Position numbers and translations under genes: made by a program. 64,000 bases of DNA from Ricinus communis (Eukaryota; Streptophyta; Magnoliopsida; Malpighiales; Euphorbiaceae), in contig NC_063256.1 in the NCBI RefSeq assembly GCF_019578655.1, positions 11,470,001 through 11,534,000 on the forward strand. The letters run 5' to 3'. Positions 1 through 12,201 of this stretch are shown piece after piece. Under the pieces are notes generated by a model. It was given only the letters and a program-made list of their open reading frames with translations, was not told where the DNA came from and did not search any database. The stretch's first letter is position 1. Every line of letters starts with the position of its first letter.

Positions 1-1592
1 AACGATATATGACTTTAACTCACAGAATTAGGCGACCTCCTAGCTCAGCTTAGGTGTCTCGGTAGGAGCGAGCCGAACAGACAGATCATCTAATCACGGA
101 AAACAATTTATCAAAACGATGAAACAATTACAATAGATCCTAGGTCTAGATTCCTAGGACTGACTGTCTAAGAATCTCGACTCGGGAACTACCGAAAATT
201 CGGCAGAACCTCCCCTACAACACGAACATTACCCCCCGTAAAAACGGGTCCAGGACCTGCCAGAAAAACACTCCAAATATCCAACAATTAAAACAACGGG
301 AGTCGGGTCCCCAAACTTCACTATTTCCCGACCCCGCCACACAGCACAAAACTCAAGGCAGGCAACTGACAGACAAATATTTTTGACTTACAAAAATCAT
401 CAAATACTCAATATAAACCAAAAGACACAATTAAACTAAGAATTTCTAAAAAAAAAATAACGGGCTAAAGAAAATTACCAAGACGCTCGGTCGCTCGGTC
501 GACTACGCCTCCGTACCGAGTCCGATCGGCGATCCGAACACACCATCGGACTCACAACGGCCGATGGCGATCCCCGATTTCGATTTTCCGATCCGACACC
601 CGACCATCCGGGAGAAATTTACGGACGATCTCGACCGTCGATTCACAAACGAAGCCCGATCGCCACGAAACCGGGGTGCCATCGCTGAAGCTTGAGATGA
701 GGAGAGTCGGGATATGTCCTCCGATTGTCCATCCTCCGCCGGAGCTCGCCGGAAAAGCCCAAAATCGGCTGCCTCCACTGTTGAACTCTCTCCCGGCCAC
801 CAAACCGCCTTGCCAAAGGAAGCTCTCCAAGGGAGCCGATCGCCACCAAGATCGGGAAAGGCCGGCCGAACGGCCTTGGCCGCCGCCACACGCGAATCCG
901 CCGCCACGCCGCCGGAGCCGCTGCTGCCGCTTCCGCCAACAAGACGCCGCCCGGCCAACGCCCACGCCCTCGACGGCCATGCCGACGCTGCAACGTCCCT
1001 TCTCTCTCTTCCCGACGACTCTCTCTCTCCTCCTTTCTTCTTCCCCGACTTCTTTTCTTTCAATATCGACATTAGGCCCCCGAACTTTTCCTTATTACAA
1101 TTTGGTCCCTCAACTTCCTTAATTACTTACAATTTCATCCCTGCGAATTTAAATTTGACCCCCAAACTTCTTTTTAGCCTATCAATTAAGCCCTTAACTA
1201 TTTAATTTGGGCCAAATTAGAATTCGAAAATACACAATTACAAAAATACCCACTGACATATTTATTTACGAAAATACCAAACTCACAAATTTCCATTAAA
1301 GCCCCATAAAAATAAAATTATACTTTCAATCCTTATTCCAAAATAAATTTCCAATTTAGTCCTAACACACAATTAAATTAAATAATCAATTTTTCCAAAA
1401 TTCTTTTATAAACACATCCTTTACAATTCTACCATAATTTTCCAATATATAATTTTGCTTATATAAATATGCATTTGGAAAAATTTGAATAACCAAAATA
1501 TAATCATTTTAAATTAAACCCAATAATAATGAGGCTAAAATTAACTTAAATAAAAACTCATTATTAAATATATAAAAATTCCGGGTGTTACA
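1..1592 (-). repeat. 3' LTR of the LARD-like element (partial)
   Basis: This is the 3' LTR in element orientation; position 1 matches 4328 of the complete LTR. It contains a GC-rich block (about 480-1030) in otherwise AT-rich DNA and ends with the dinucleotide CA at 1591-1592. Long open frames inside the GC-rich block occur in several frames on both strands and match no protein I know, so I do not call genes here. Confidence 0.87.
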
Positions 1593-3058
1593 TTCTCCCC
1601 CCCTTAAAAAAAAAAATTCGTCCTCGAATTTTAAAAGAAAAGGGCTTCACTTACAATCGGGAAACTAATTAGGAACCTCTCATCTCCAACCCTATTTCTA
1701 GAACTTTTCCTGTGAAACTAACTAAACCACAAGACTCATCGACAAAACCCTTAAACAAAACTCGGGCGAACTCGAAATCCGCGATCCTCACTTACTACTC
1801 CCTCGGAAACCAAATCTTCACTTGCTTCCACACACTAAGGGTCCAACACGAGCAAAGATCGAAATACACTTCCTCACCAAACTTACAAACAACTGGATTT
1901 GACCTCGGAGAACATTACTAATACTTGGCGGCAAGTCCAACTTACATGCCACCTCACCAACTGCCGACAAAACCAAGGGTCTCCCACACAAGAAGGGCCA
2001 ATTCGATCCCGCCAAAAATCCACTCACCAAGTTTCCTTCCTAATGACGCGCCTCGCACGACAGTAAAAATCCTTAACATCTACATCACATCATCCTCGAC
2101 ATAACATCCATCCGATCGCATCAACCGACACAACCATGCCATCCCCGACACAAGATTCCTCCTTGACTGAAATCCAAAAGCGTCCTTTATTATCTAACAT
2201 GGGGCCTATGACTCCACAAACTTACTCTCACGGCAACTCACCGTCATCCGGAGAATTCTCAAGCTAACACTATTTACTTTGAAAAATTTACTTATTTATT
2301 TACTTTATAATCATCAACGATAAAAACTTTATTATCTTGAAAATACTTTTACAAAATCATAAAATCTCTAGCCATTTTTCTTTATATAAAATTCTACAAT
2401 ATCGCGGTGATGATGCCCCCTATCACCAAGGGTTGCAATGCACAATGTATGATGCATGTCCTAAAATGAATTTATGCATGCCTAACGTTGAAATGCCATA
2501 ATGCATTCTTACGGGATCAAGCAATATTGTATTTTAAAACACTTGTTCTACTTAGAAAAATAAATAATGTTCGCTTAAGTTTCTCGGATTCCGAGCGTCC
2601 GAAAATACTCCCCGCCACCTTTCTTAAGCTTCTTACAATCACCAAAACTCAACCATAGAGCTCCGACATCTACTCGACTTCCCGTGCACTACTTTCGGCT
2701 ACTCAGTAAGGCGATGCGATGCGATGACGAGCTCATGACATGACCGCAACCACGCTCTATACTAAAACAGATCGGTGCCCACTATCGGAAACAACAATCA
2801 AAGCTTCTAAAGGCGGATCGCACTAATCACTTGGAAGAAGCGACGAGTCTATCGCGCTCGGATCTTCCCATCGCTACAAGCTTATTCTCGACAAAGCACC
2901 AAAGACAAGCTCACAAGAAAGGAAAGACCGACTCCCTAACGAGAAGGTGAGACAGAGTCAATGAAAACAATAAGACAAACTTGATCCTAACTCCGCGATT
3001 GCAGAAAAAATCTTAACTTAGGTCGAAGGAAATCTAAACCTAAGCTCGATACCAACTT
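1593..3058 (-). other. Non-coding core of the LARD-like element, with purine tract and primer site
   Basis: Purine tract at 1593-1604 (minus: ggggggg then agaa before the LTR start). Primer-binding site at about 3042-3055 on minus, TTGGTATCGAGC after a 3-nt spacer; it differs from the usual TGGTATCAGAGC by one missing A. Between them I see no reverse transcriptase, integrase or gag motif, only short chance frames. Confidence 0.8.
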
Positions 3059-5921
3059 TGTCACGACCCCACTGGGCCGTGGCACTAGGGAATGGGTAGG
3101 CTTAAGGCCACCGAAACCCGTAGTAAGCCCCGACACTCACCGGATTTAAACAAATCTCAACTCAAATTTATATTATTAAAACCATAAATTATCTTAATAG
3201 TTACACGTTACAAAATTACTTGATGCCTACCGGGAAAATACTAGGCGAGACCCAAGCTCGAAAATTTACAACCGATACATATACTAATTACTACTCACGG
3301 AGAATCTAAGATTTACCATTTTACATACCAAATCAAATACTTCACCCGATGATGAAGGAGTCGGGTTCTTGAATAAGAGTCGCGAGAGAACTAATGACTT
3401 AACTGAAAACAATAAATGGAGACTGGCCGGTCTAGAGTGAGTTAAAATCATACATCTAAAACAGTTTCAAATATCTCAATGTCACATTCATTTAATTTTA
3501 AAATAATTAATAAATCACGCGAACCATACGTGTCATGTTAAAACATATGTGTCATGCCATGCTTAAACAAAATTTATTCCACATGCAACGGACAGAGTAC
3601 TTCAAGAGAACTCTAATCCCAACTCTAAAATCTCGATTATTTCAACACTTATGTCTCAACTAACCTCAACTCTATCATCTCAAACCTCTCATTCCAATAG
3701 GATCATGCCCTGTGAGAGCAAAGCTCGACCAGGACCTTACCTCCAGTCCGGTCACTTAACTCTCGTACCCTTAGCCTTTTGGCTCTCTTATCCAATAAGA
3801 CTGGCGCCCCCGAGAGCAAAGCTCGACCAGGGACCTTACCTCCACCGGTCACTTAAGTATCCAAATAAGAAATCTAATAGCCATTCGACTCTCTTAATCT
3901 AATAAGATCGAGCCCCGAGAGCAAAGCTCGACCAGGGACCTTACCTCCACCGGTCACTTAAATATCCAAATAAGCTACCGAGAGCAATGCTCGACCAGGG
4001 ACCTTTACTCCTAAGTAACCACACTCTACTAAGCCCAGAGAGCGATGCTCGACCAGGCAGTCCTAATCTTTCTTCTTAAAATTTTTACCTCTTTACCCTT
4101 TTCTTATCTCTCTCATATTATATTGGACACTCATCCAACTCCTATGTTCTACTGCCGTCCCATCCTGAGTCATCATGCAATATTAAAATTGGTAATAAAG
4201 GAAAAACATATTTAAATAGTAATTAAAAGCATCATTCAAATGATAATAATAATAATTGAATGAAAAATTGAAATTGCAAATAAATATTCACAGTAGCAAA
4301 TCAAATTTTATGCATGACACGTGCGTAAACGATATATGACTTTAACTCACAGAATTAGGCGACCTCCTAGCTCAGCTTAGGTGTCTCGGTAGGAGCGAGC
4401 CAATGCATGATCATCTAATCACGGAAAACAATTTATCAAAACGATGAAACAATTACAATAGATCCTAGGTCTAGATTCCTAGGATCGACTGTCTAAGAAT
4501 CTCGACTGAACTAATGAAATTCAGTGAACCTCCCTACAACACGAACATTACCCCCGTAAAACGGGTCCAGACTGCCGGAAAAACACTCCAAATATCCAAC
4601 AATTAAAACAACGGAGTCGGGTCCCCAAACTTCACTATTTCCGACCCCGCCACACAAAGACAAAACTCAAGGCGTAATCGACAGGACAAATATTTTGACT
4701 TACAAAAATCATCAAATACTCAATATAAACCAAAAGACACAATTAAACTAAGAATTTCTAAAAAAAAAATAACGGGCTAAAGAAAATTACCAAGACGCCG
4801 GTCACGACTCGCTTCCACCACGGGAGTCCGATCGACGATCCGAACACACCATCGGACTCACAACGACGCTACCGATGACGATCCCCGATTTCGATTTTCC
4901 GATCCGACACCCGACCATCCGGAGAAATTTGCGGACGATCTCGACCGTCGATTCACAAACGAAGCCCGATCGCCACGAAACCGGTGCCATCGCTGAAGCT
5001 TGAGATGAGGAGAGTCGGGATATGTCCTCCGATTGTCCATCCTCCCACGGGAGCTCGGAAAAGCCCAAAATGCGGCTGCCTCCACTTCACTGGAACTCTC
5101 TCCTCCCGGCCACCAAAATCGACGCCGCTACCGCTAAAAGGAAGCTCTCCAAGGGAGCCGATCGCCACCAAGATCGGCCGAAGGCGGAACGGCAAAGCCG
5201 CCGCCACACGCTGCCAATCCGCCACGCCGCTACGGGAGCCGCTGGCCGCTGCTGCGCCAACAAGACCCGCCTCCGGGCCAACGCTCCACGCCGACGGCCG
5301 CCGCCGACGCTCGCAACGCCCCCTTCTCTCTTCCCGACGCCGACTCTCTCTCTCTCCTCCTTTCTTCTTCCCCGACTTCTTTTTCTTTCAATATCGACAT
5401 TAGGCCCCCGAACTTTTCCTTATTACAATTTGGTCCCTCAACTTCCTTAATTACTTACAATTTCATCCCTGCAGAATTTAAATTTGACCCCCAAACTTCT
5501 TTTTAGCCTATCAATTAAGCCCTTAACTATTTAATTTGGGCCAAATTAGAATTACTGAAAATACACAATTACAAAAATACCCCTGACATATTTATTTACG
5601 AAATACCAAACTCACAAATTTCCATTAAAGCCCCATAAAAATAAAATTATACTTTCAATCCTTATTCCAAAATAAATTTCCAATTTAGTCCTAACACACA
5701 ATTAAATTAAATAATCAATTTTTCCAAAATTCTTTTATAAACACATCCTTTACAATTCTACCATAATTTTCCAATATATAATTTTGCTTATATAAATATG
5801 CATTTGGAAAAATTTGAATAACCAAAATATAATCATTTTAAATTAAACCCAATAATAATGAGGCTAAAATTAACTTAAATAAAAACTCATTATTAAATAT
5901 ATAAAAATTCCGGGTGTTACA
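3059..5921 (-). repeat. 5' LTR of the LARD-like element (complete, 2863 bp)
   Basis: Bounded by TGTCACGACCCC at 3059 and GGTGTTACA ending at 5921 on plus. It carries five copies of a GAGAGC-loop-GCTCGACCAG unit (3708-4064) and a GC-rich block (4795-5330) next to a pyrimidine-rich run (about 5320-5395). The same LTR family recurs as a solo LTR at 30759-33665. Confidence 0.88.
3708..4064. repeat. Five-copy tandem array of a hairpin-forming unit inside the LTR
   Basis: Units start near 3708, 3803, 3909, 3975 and 4034. Each contains GAGC-3 nt-GCTC followed by GACCAGG; the first three also carry a tail ending CCGGTCACTTAA. The loop triplet varies (AAA, AAA, AAA, AAT, GAT; the last unit has GAGCG before its loop) while the stem is kept. 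Confidence 0.8.
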
Positions 5922-8900
5922 AATACATTATATGATTTTCACAATTAGTTTAGTGCTTTCCTTCCAATGTCAGCATACATCATTTTCTACTCTTCATCAT
6001 TTATGCAATATTTAAGGGTTTTCTTTGTTTCCTTTTTTTTTTTTTCTTGCTTTTGATGTCTTAAGTTGATAGAGTGAGAGACTTTCAGTAGGCTATAATA
6101 TAAAATAAAATATATATATTTTACGTTTATTATAAAAATAAAAAACTATCACTAATATTAACAGATAAATTTAAATTTGTGATTTTTTTAGAATAAATGT
6201 TTATTTATATACTTTAGATGACTATATTGTATGTTACTTACAAAGGAAACTGGAAATTGAATTTTCTTCGTTTCTGATAATATAGAAATTTTATGCATAG
6301 CATCATTGAACTTCTTGTTAGAGAGAATCTATTTTAGTATTTTTTAGCTTAATATAAATATAATTGGTGATACTAAGGATTTGAATTGTTAAAAGAGGAA
6401 AAGGAAGAGCCTGCTAATACTCATTGTGTACACGTGACAGCAGGGTTGACTGAGTATGGGCTGGAAATTGCAATGGCATGGGGTAATGTGTTAAATTAGA
6501 ATTCTATTTTCTTCTTAAATAATTAAATAATTAAGGGCATTTCTTCGTAAAAGAAAATATATTGAGATTAAAAATAAACTTCTAAATTCCATGAAAATCA
6601 AGTATAGATAGATTAAATAAATAAAAAAGATAGTATATATGAAATATAAAAATTATAGTATTAATATTATATAAAATTAAATATTAAAAAATTAAATTTC
6701 ATATAGATAATCTAAAAATTTCATTGCATTTAAAATTATAAAGAATCCGTCAATACATAAAAAAAATATAATATAATATAATAAAATAATAAATACTTAA
6801 ATAATATTTTTTATATATGTTTTTATTTTGATTGGTTATGTAAGCAAATGGATAAAGGGTCAAACTAAACTTGTGTGTTGGATTAAATTAGTTCCGTTTT
6901 GTTTTTTTCAACAATTAATCCCACAACTTCTAAGTAAAAATTAAATTATGCATTTCACTTTCCATTGATAATTAAAATATTTAATTTTATTTTTTTATAA
7001 CTAACAAAATATTTTAATATTTTTATTTTTCTCTGCAATTAATTTTATTTCTCGCAACACTGTCACCATCGGCACTCTACTTTCACCGTAGTTGCATTTT
7101 TATATCCATCGGTGTCATCCTACCATTTTAATCTAACATATTAATAAACGATCAATATTAATAAAACTCAATTTATTAGAATCCTAATGATCTAATTAAG
7201 CGTGAATGTGGACCCAACACTAAGCATGAGGACTGAACAATCTGTGCAGAAAGTAGTCACAATGATTTCTATAAGTAACAAGATGTGTTTGTACAATTGA
7301 GAATACATTTGATAATATATTTCTTTTTAATTTCTATTTTTGGAGCATAGGGTACCTCTTGCATAACAATTTGGAAACAACAAAACTTCTTTGATTTTTC
7401 TTGGAGCTATTCAATTGAAAGTGTATATTTCCACCTTCTTACCATCCTTAATTTTATTATAATATTACGAAGTAAAAAATTATTAACAGGGTACATCTAT
7501 TTCAAAATAAATTAAAACAGCATGTCCTCATAATCATAGAATTAAGAATTCAAAAGCAGACACTTTCTTCTCTTTAAGAATTTTAGATGTATAATGACTT
7601 TAAACTTCTCTTTTAGATTGAAAAAGATACTCAAGATATATGTATATATATATATATATGTAAGAAGAAGCACTTCTTTGTATTGAGATGGCAATCATAT
7701 GATGCTAGATCCTATGATAAAAATATATTTGATTTTTTATGAGTAAAATATTGGAAACTATACAATAAAATTATCCTTCACATATAATATTAACAAATAT
7801 TTTGAAGACCTAATAAATAAAGCCCTAAAGTTTTTTTATTTTATAATATTATTTTTTATTTTATTTTATTAATTTTTAAAGATGCATAAAAGAGATCTAA
7901 GAGTGAATAGTGGGCAGCCAGCATCAGAAAGCATGGGAGCAGATCAATTCCCAGAAATCATGAAAGAATTCCATTCCTATTCATTCCAATGCCATGAAAT
8001 TGTGGTGCCCACTTTGACACTACAGTTGGTGCCTATGCTCTTTCGGTGATGTTGATTGTGTGTATGGGTAAAATTGTTCTATTTTTATTGCCTCCATCGC
8101 TACTTTCACCTCAATTTTACATTTTCCTTTCAAATCTTAATTTTTATTTGTTAAAGTCTAATTTCCGTGAACTGCATAATAAAAATAGTTATTTTTCGGT
8201 ATATCTCTCATTATAAAATTTATTTTATTAATATTATTAGATGGCAAATAAAAGAACTGGAATTTGAAACCTGTCCAATTCTCACAGTTGACTATATTTT
8301 TTGAACCATTCTTTGATTGGCTTAATTATTTCATATGTGAGACTCATATATATGAAATCTACTACTTATTTATTTCCCCATTAATTGATAGTCATGGACT
8401 CATGTGTCATCTCATGTAATTCAGTCTTGCAAACAGGCAAGACATGAATCTAGCATTTTCTATTCACATAATGAGGTATGCATTGTCAATCTAACAATCA
8501 TCACTAGTAGTAATCATTTTAGTCCTAGTTTGTTATATTATATGATTTGCGAAGTTAATTAACACTCAGTGTTAGGATAATTCATTAAGAAAAGAATGTT
8601 TGGCTCATTATCTATTGGTATATTGTATATGGCACTTTTGCTTTAAGCAGAAAGTCATCAGTGATTAATTCTATACCCTCTCAGTATTTGTTCTTTTATG
8701 AGATGTTATTACATGGTTTGGTCTAATATCTGAGAACATTCAAGAAGGTGAAGTACCCAACTCCTTTCATATAAAAGCATTGCTTGTTTATCTTGGAATT
8801 TTAGTTTCTGTTAACTGATCAAAATATGTGACTTGGAGGAGAAAGAGAACCCATTTCATACTTCTAGTTTAGATTCATTTAGACCTCGTGATAATTGAAT

Positions 8901-9977
8901 CTATCTTCTTCTTTTTTACTTTAAATCTAAGAAAAAAGAAACAACATTTGTTTAAGTTATAGAAAGTAAATTTAGAAATGTAAAAGAATTTAATATTAAT
9001 TATGCTGAAGAAATTTTTTACTTCTTTCTTTTATATATATATAGAAAGGAAAGTTTATTTCTATACTATAATAATTATTCAATTTTCTCATTTGAAATGG
9101 AATTCATAAAAATGTAGTATATGATTAATATATTTAGCTTCAAATTAGAACTAGTTTTTTGAAACTAAAAAGTTGAATAAGAATCTCCCTTTATTTATAA
9201 AATAACAATGGAAAAAAAAAAAAAGGAAGTTGAACAAGAATGAAAAGGACTTGCCATTTTGGATATGCAAAAAATGCACAAAGATAATAGCATGTGAACT
9301 TTCTCCTTTGTAGGAGGTTTGTTCAAATGCATAAAAGGGTTTTCCCATTTCTTAGGTGGAAGACAAGGAAAATCTTTTCAATTCCTAAAGAGAAGATTGA
9401 TGAATCTTCTTTGAAACATACATTTTGGTAAAATATGTCAAATATTATTATTCATAATTTATTTTCTAATATTTGGAGTATAATGAAAAATATCACTTCT
9501 CCTTTTTATTAAAGAGATTTTTTAAATATTTAAAATTGATCTAAAACTTATATTTTTAATTTATAATTATAATTAAAAATAAACAAAAAAATATAAAAAT
9601 AAGTAAATTCAAAAAAAAAACTTTAGGTCACCAATTAGCAAATCTATATTTAATTGGCTTACTATCTGTATAAGAAACTGGACAATATAGAAAACATTTT
9701 TTGTTAAACAAATGGAGTGGAGCGTTTCTCATCTTTTAATTTTATTTTCTTTATGTATTTTATCATCCCATGCTCCCAATTTAAAATTGCTCTCAGTGCT
9801 AAGAAAAAGTTGTACTTACTTACCACTTCATTCTTCTCTCTAATAAGTTACTCTGAACTTAGAAAGTTCAAAATTTCTTAAATGGTACTTTCCATGGGAG
9901 AAAATATGAAAGATGAGTTTTTAATCTACATTTTATTATTTACTATTTTAAAAGATAAACTATACTTGAGTGAAAAT
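5922..9977. other. AT-rich intergenic region
   Basis: I see no gene here. Open frames are short, lack conserved motifs, and the base composition is strongly AT. There is a poly-T run near 6030-6048 and a TA dinucleotide repeat near 7638-7660. The region lies between the LARD-like element and the first copia element. Confidence 0.7.
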
Positions 9978-10259
9978 TGTGAAAAGAACAATGAAGATTG
10001 TGATATATTGAAAACTAAGAATTCTGAGTTCCTTTACATGAATATGTTGGTATATATACAGAGATGTTGTATTGACAAGGATTTTGCAACGGTTGCCTGC
10101 CTAACAGCTCTTTCTGCTAGGGGTAATGGTTGAAGTGACCTTTCCTGCTGTGCAGGAAAGGTTGCTCCTTTTTACCCAGAGGTATGTGATGATAGGTCTG
10201 CACAAGCAACCTAGCTTGTGCAGCCTCTGAGACCAGCTTCTTTTCCTATTCCTTCAACA
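9978..10259 (-). repeat. 3' LTR of copia-1
   Basis: 282 bp, starting TGTGAAAAGAAC and ending CCTTCAACA on plus, that is TGTTGAAGG to TTTTCACA in element sense. It pairs with 14606-14887. The RNase H reading frame runs about 50 bases into it before its stop. Confidence 0.95.
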
Positions 10260-10651
10260 CTCCCCCTCAAGGTGGGTTCGAGTAAGTTTATAGAACCCAT
10301 CTTGCGGAGGATTGTATGATGATTCTGCTTATCAAGAGCTTTTGTGAATATGTCTGCCAGCTGGTCTTGACTTTTGATGTAGGAAGTCTCAATCTCTCCC
10401 TTTTGAACCTTCTCCCTAATGAAGTGACAATCAACTTCAATGTGCTTGGTTCGTTCGTGAAACACAGGATTTGATGCGATGTGTCGAGCAGCTTGATTAT
10501 CGCAATGCATTTGCATTGGTCCTTTACTTGCAACTTTCATGTCTTTGAGGACTTGTTTGATCCAAATGAGTTCGCTTGCGGTGGAAGCCATTGCACGGTA
10601 TTCAACTTCAGCGCTTGATCTGGCCACCACACTTTGTTTTTTACTTTTCAT
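10211..10651 (-). pseudogene. copia-1 RNase H domain (frameshifted from reverse transcriptase)
   Basis: The RNase H tail of the copia polyprotein, with the hallmark stretch KKQSVVARSSAEVEYRAMA and the later CDNQAARHIASNPVFHERTKHIE, DCHFIREKV and QLADIFTKAL segments. In the related copy at 30.4 kb the joint with reverse transcriptase reads VTWKS. Here the Trp codon has lost one G, so the upstream frame ends at 10648 and this domain continues in another frame. The ATG at 10651 is created by that deletion and is not a real start. Confidence 0.93.
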
Positions 10652-11751
10652 GTTACCAAGTTTCCTCCTACAAAGACACAGTAACCAGTGGTTGATTTTT
10701 TGTCACAACTTCCAGCCCAATCTGCATCAAAAAAACCAACTATGTTAGTAGTATTGTTCTTTTTCATCCAGATTCCTTGTCCGGGAGTTCCCTTGAGATA
10801 TCTGAGAATTCGATCTATAGCTTCTAGATGACTGGTGCGAGGGGCATGCATGAACTGGCTTACTGCACTATCTGCAAATGAAATGTCAGGTCTAGTGACA
10901 GTAAGATATATCAGTTTTCCTACCAAGCGCTGATAGTGCCCTATATTGGTTAGGAGGTCTCCGTCTTCTAAGTTGAGCTTAACTTTGGTTTCCATAGGTG
11001 TTAAGGCTGATTTGGCACCTATTTTTCCAGTTTCTTTCAAGAGGTCGAGGGTATATTTCCTTTGGGATAGAAATAACCCCTTGTTGGATTTTGCCATTTC
11101 TATGCCTAGAAAGTATGATAATTGACCAAGATCTTTGATGTCGAATTCTCGTTTCAGACTTTGTTTGACATCCTCTATACTTTGATCATCATTTCCTATT
11201 ATTATAATATCATCAACATATACTAAGACAACAATGGTGAGATTAAAAGTGTTTTTGACGAACATAGATGAGTCAGATTCACATTTGCTGAAATTAATGC
11301 TTAATAAAAAACGACTGAGTTTAGCATACCATGCCCTCGGAGACTGTTTTAGGCCATAGATAGCCTTCTTTAGTTTACATACCATGGATGTATCTGAGGT
11401 TGACTTATGACCAAGAGGTAGTTTCATGTAAACTTCTTCTTCTAAATTACCTTGTAGGAATGCGTTCTTGACATCCATTTGAAATAGGCTCCAGCCCTGA
11501 TTAATTGCTATTGAGAGGAGGATTCTGACTGTATTCATCTTGGCCACTGGAGCAAATGTCTCTTAATAGTCAACTCCATAAGTTTGAGTGAAGCCTCGGG
11601 CTACAAGTCTGGCCTTGTATCTCTCAATAGTTCCATTACTGTTATACTTGATCTTATATATCCATTTGCATCCCACAGGTTTTTTATCTTTTGGAAGACG
11701 GACAATACTCCAGGTGTCATTTTTCTCTAAGGCATGAAGTTCTTCTTCCAT
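10648..11751 (-). pseudogene. copia-1 reverse transcriptase (interrupted)
   Basis: A copia-type reverse transcriptase starts with the WSIVRLPKDKKPVGCKWIYK segment and includes KARLVARGFTQ, MDVKNAFLQGNLEEEVYMK, YGLKQSPRAWY and the catalytic YVDDIII motif (near 11206-11230). An in-frame TAA at 11563-11565 lies where related elements read Gln in the Q-ETFAPVAK segment, a CAA to TAA change. The domain otherwise stays open to the frameshift at 10648-10650. No active enzyme can be made from this copy. Confidence 0.95.
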
Positions 11752-12201
11752 AGCCTTACACCATTTAGGGTCGGTGTTGGCTTCGTAGAAACTTGTGAGT
11801 TCAGTTTGTTTTGAGATTCAACAAAGATAGTTGCGATATTGGTTAGATAAGACATTGTAAGAAATGAACTTTTGGATTGGATATGTTACCGAATGAGACA
11901 CGTAGTCTCTAAATTTTACAGGAGGTCTGGATAGGCGAGTTGATCTTCTCAAGGCAATTTCTTCTTTGTGAGGCTGCGCAATTTCTTCTTCTCCCCCTGA
12001 AGGAAGCGGCCTTGAGACAGTCGGAGACTCCCCCTGAGGCTGATAGCCTTGTTCAAAGCTGTTAAGAGAGAAGTCAGAGTTAAGCGGAAATAAAGATTGA
12101 CAAGGAGGAGAGGGGAAGGGAACATTGGTGGAGGGTGAGTAGTAGGTTCGGTTTCCACAAAGGTGACATCACGAGAAACATAAGTTTTATGGTTTAAAGG
12201 A

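Larger units (their letters stand above)
1..5921 (-). mobile_element. Non-autonomous long-LTR retrotransposon (LARD-like), truncated by window edge
   Basis: Two near-identical blocks, 1-1592 and 4328-5921, are the same part of one long terminal repeat; the complete copy is 3059-5921. Read on the minus strand the LTR begins TGTAACACCCGG and ends GGGGTCGTGACA. Next to the complete LTR lies a tRNA-iMet type primer site (about 3042-3055), and next to the truncated one a purine tract (1593-1604, seen as ttctccccccc on plus), so the order on minus is LTR, primer site, core, purine tract, LTR. The core is only 1466 bp and shows no gag or pol, so the element cannot move alone. The end of the core (a cgaggacgaat string before the purine tract) resembles Ty3/gypsy elements, which is an inference about its parent. 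About 1.27 kb of the second LTR should lie left of the window. Confidence 0.88.

Noticed and set aside
503..1205. Overlapping open frames of 116-189 codons on both strands of the LTR GC-rich block
   Set aside because: They overlap each other in several frames, recur with frame breaks in the second LTR, and resemble no protein; high GC content alone lengthens frames.
3651..3902. 83-codon frame in the LTR
   Set aside because: It covers the tandem hairpin repeat and is broken in the related solo LTR.
3708..4064. CRISPR-like repeat array
   Set aside because: Plant nuclear LTR with degenerate units and related spacers; no cas genes.
9882..10133. 83-codon frame at the copia-1 left border
   Set aside because: Half host flank, half LTR; the same LTR part is open in the other LTR by chance.
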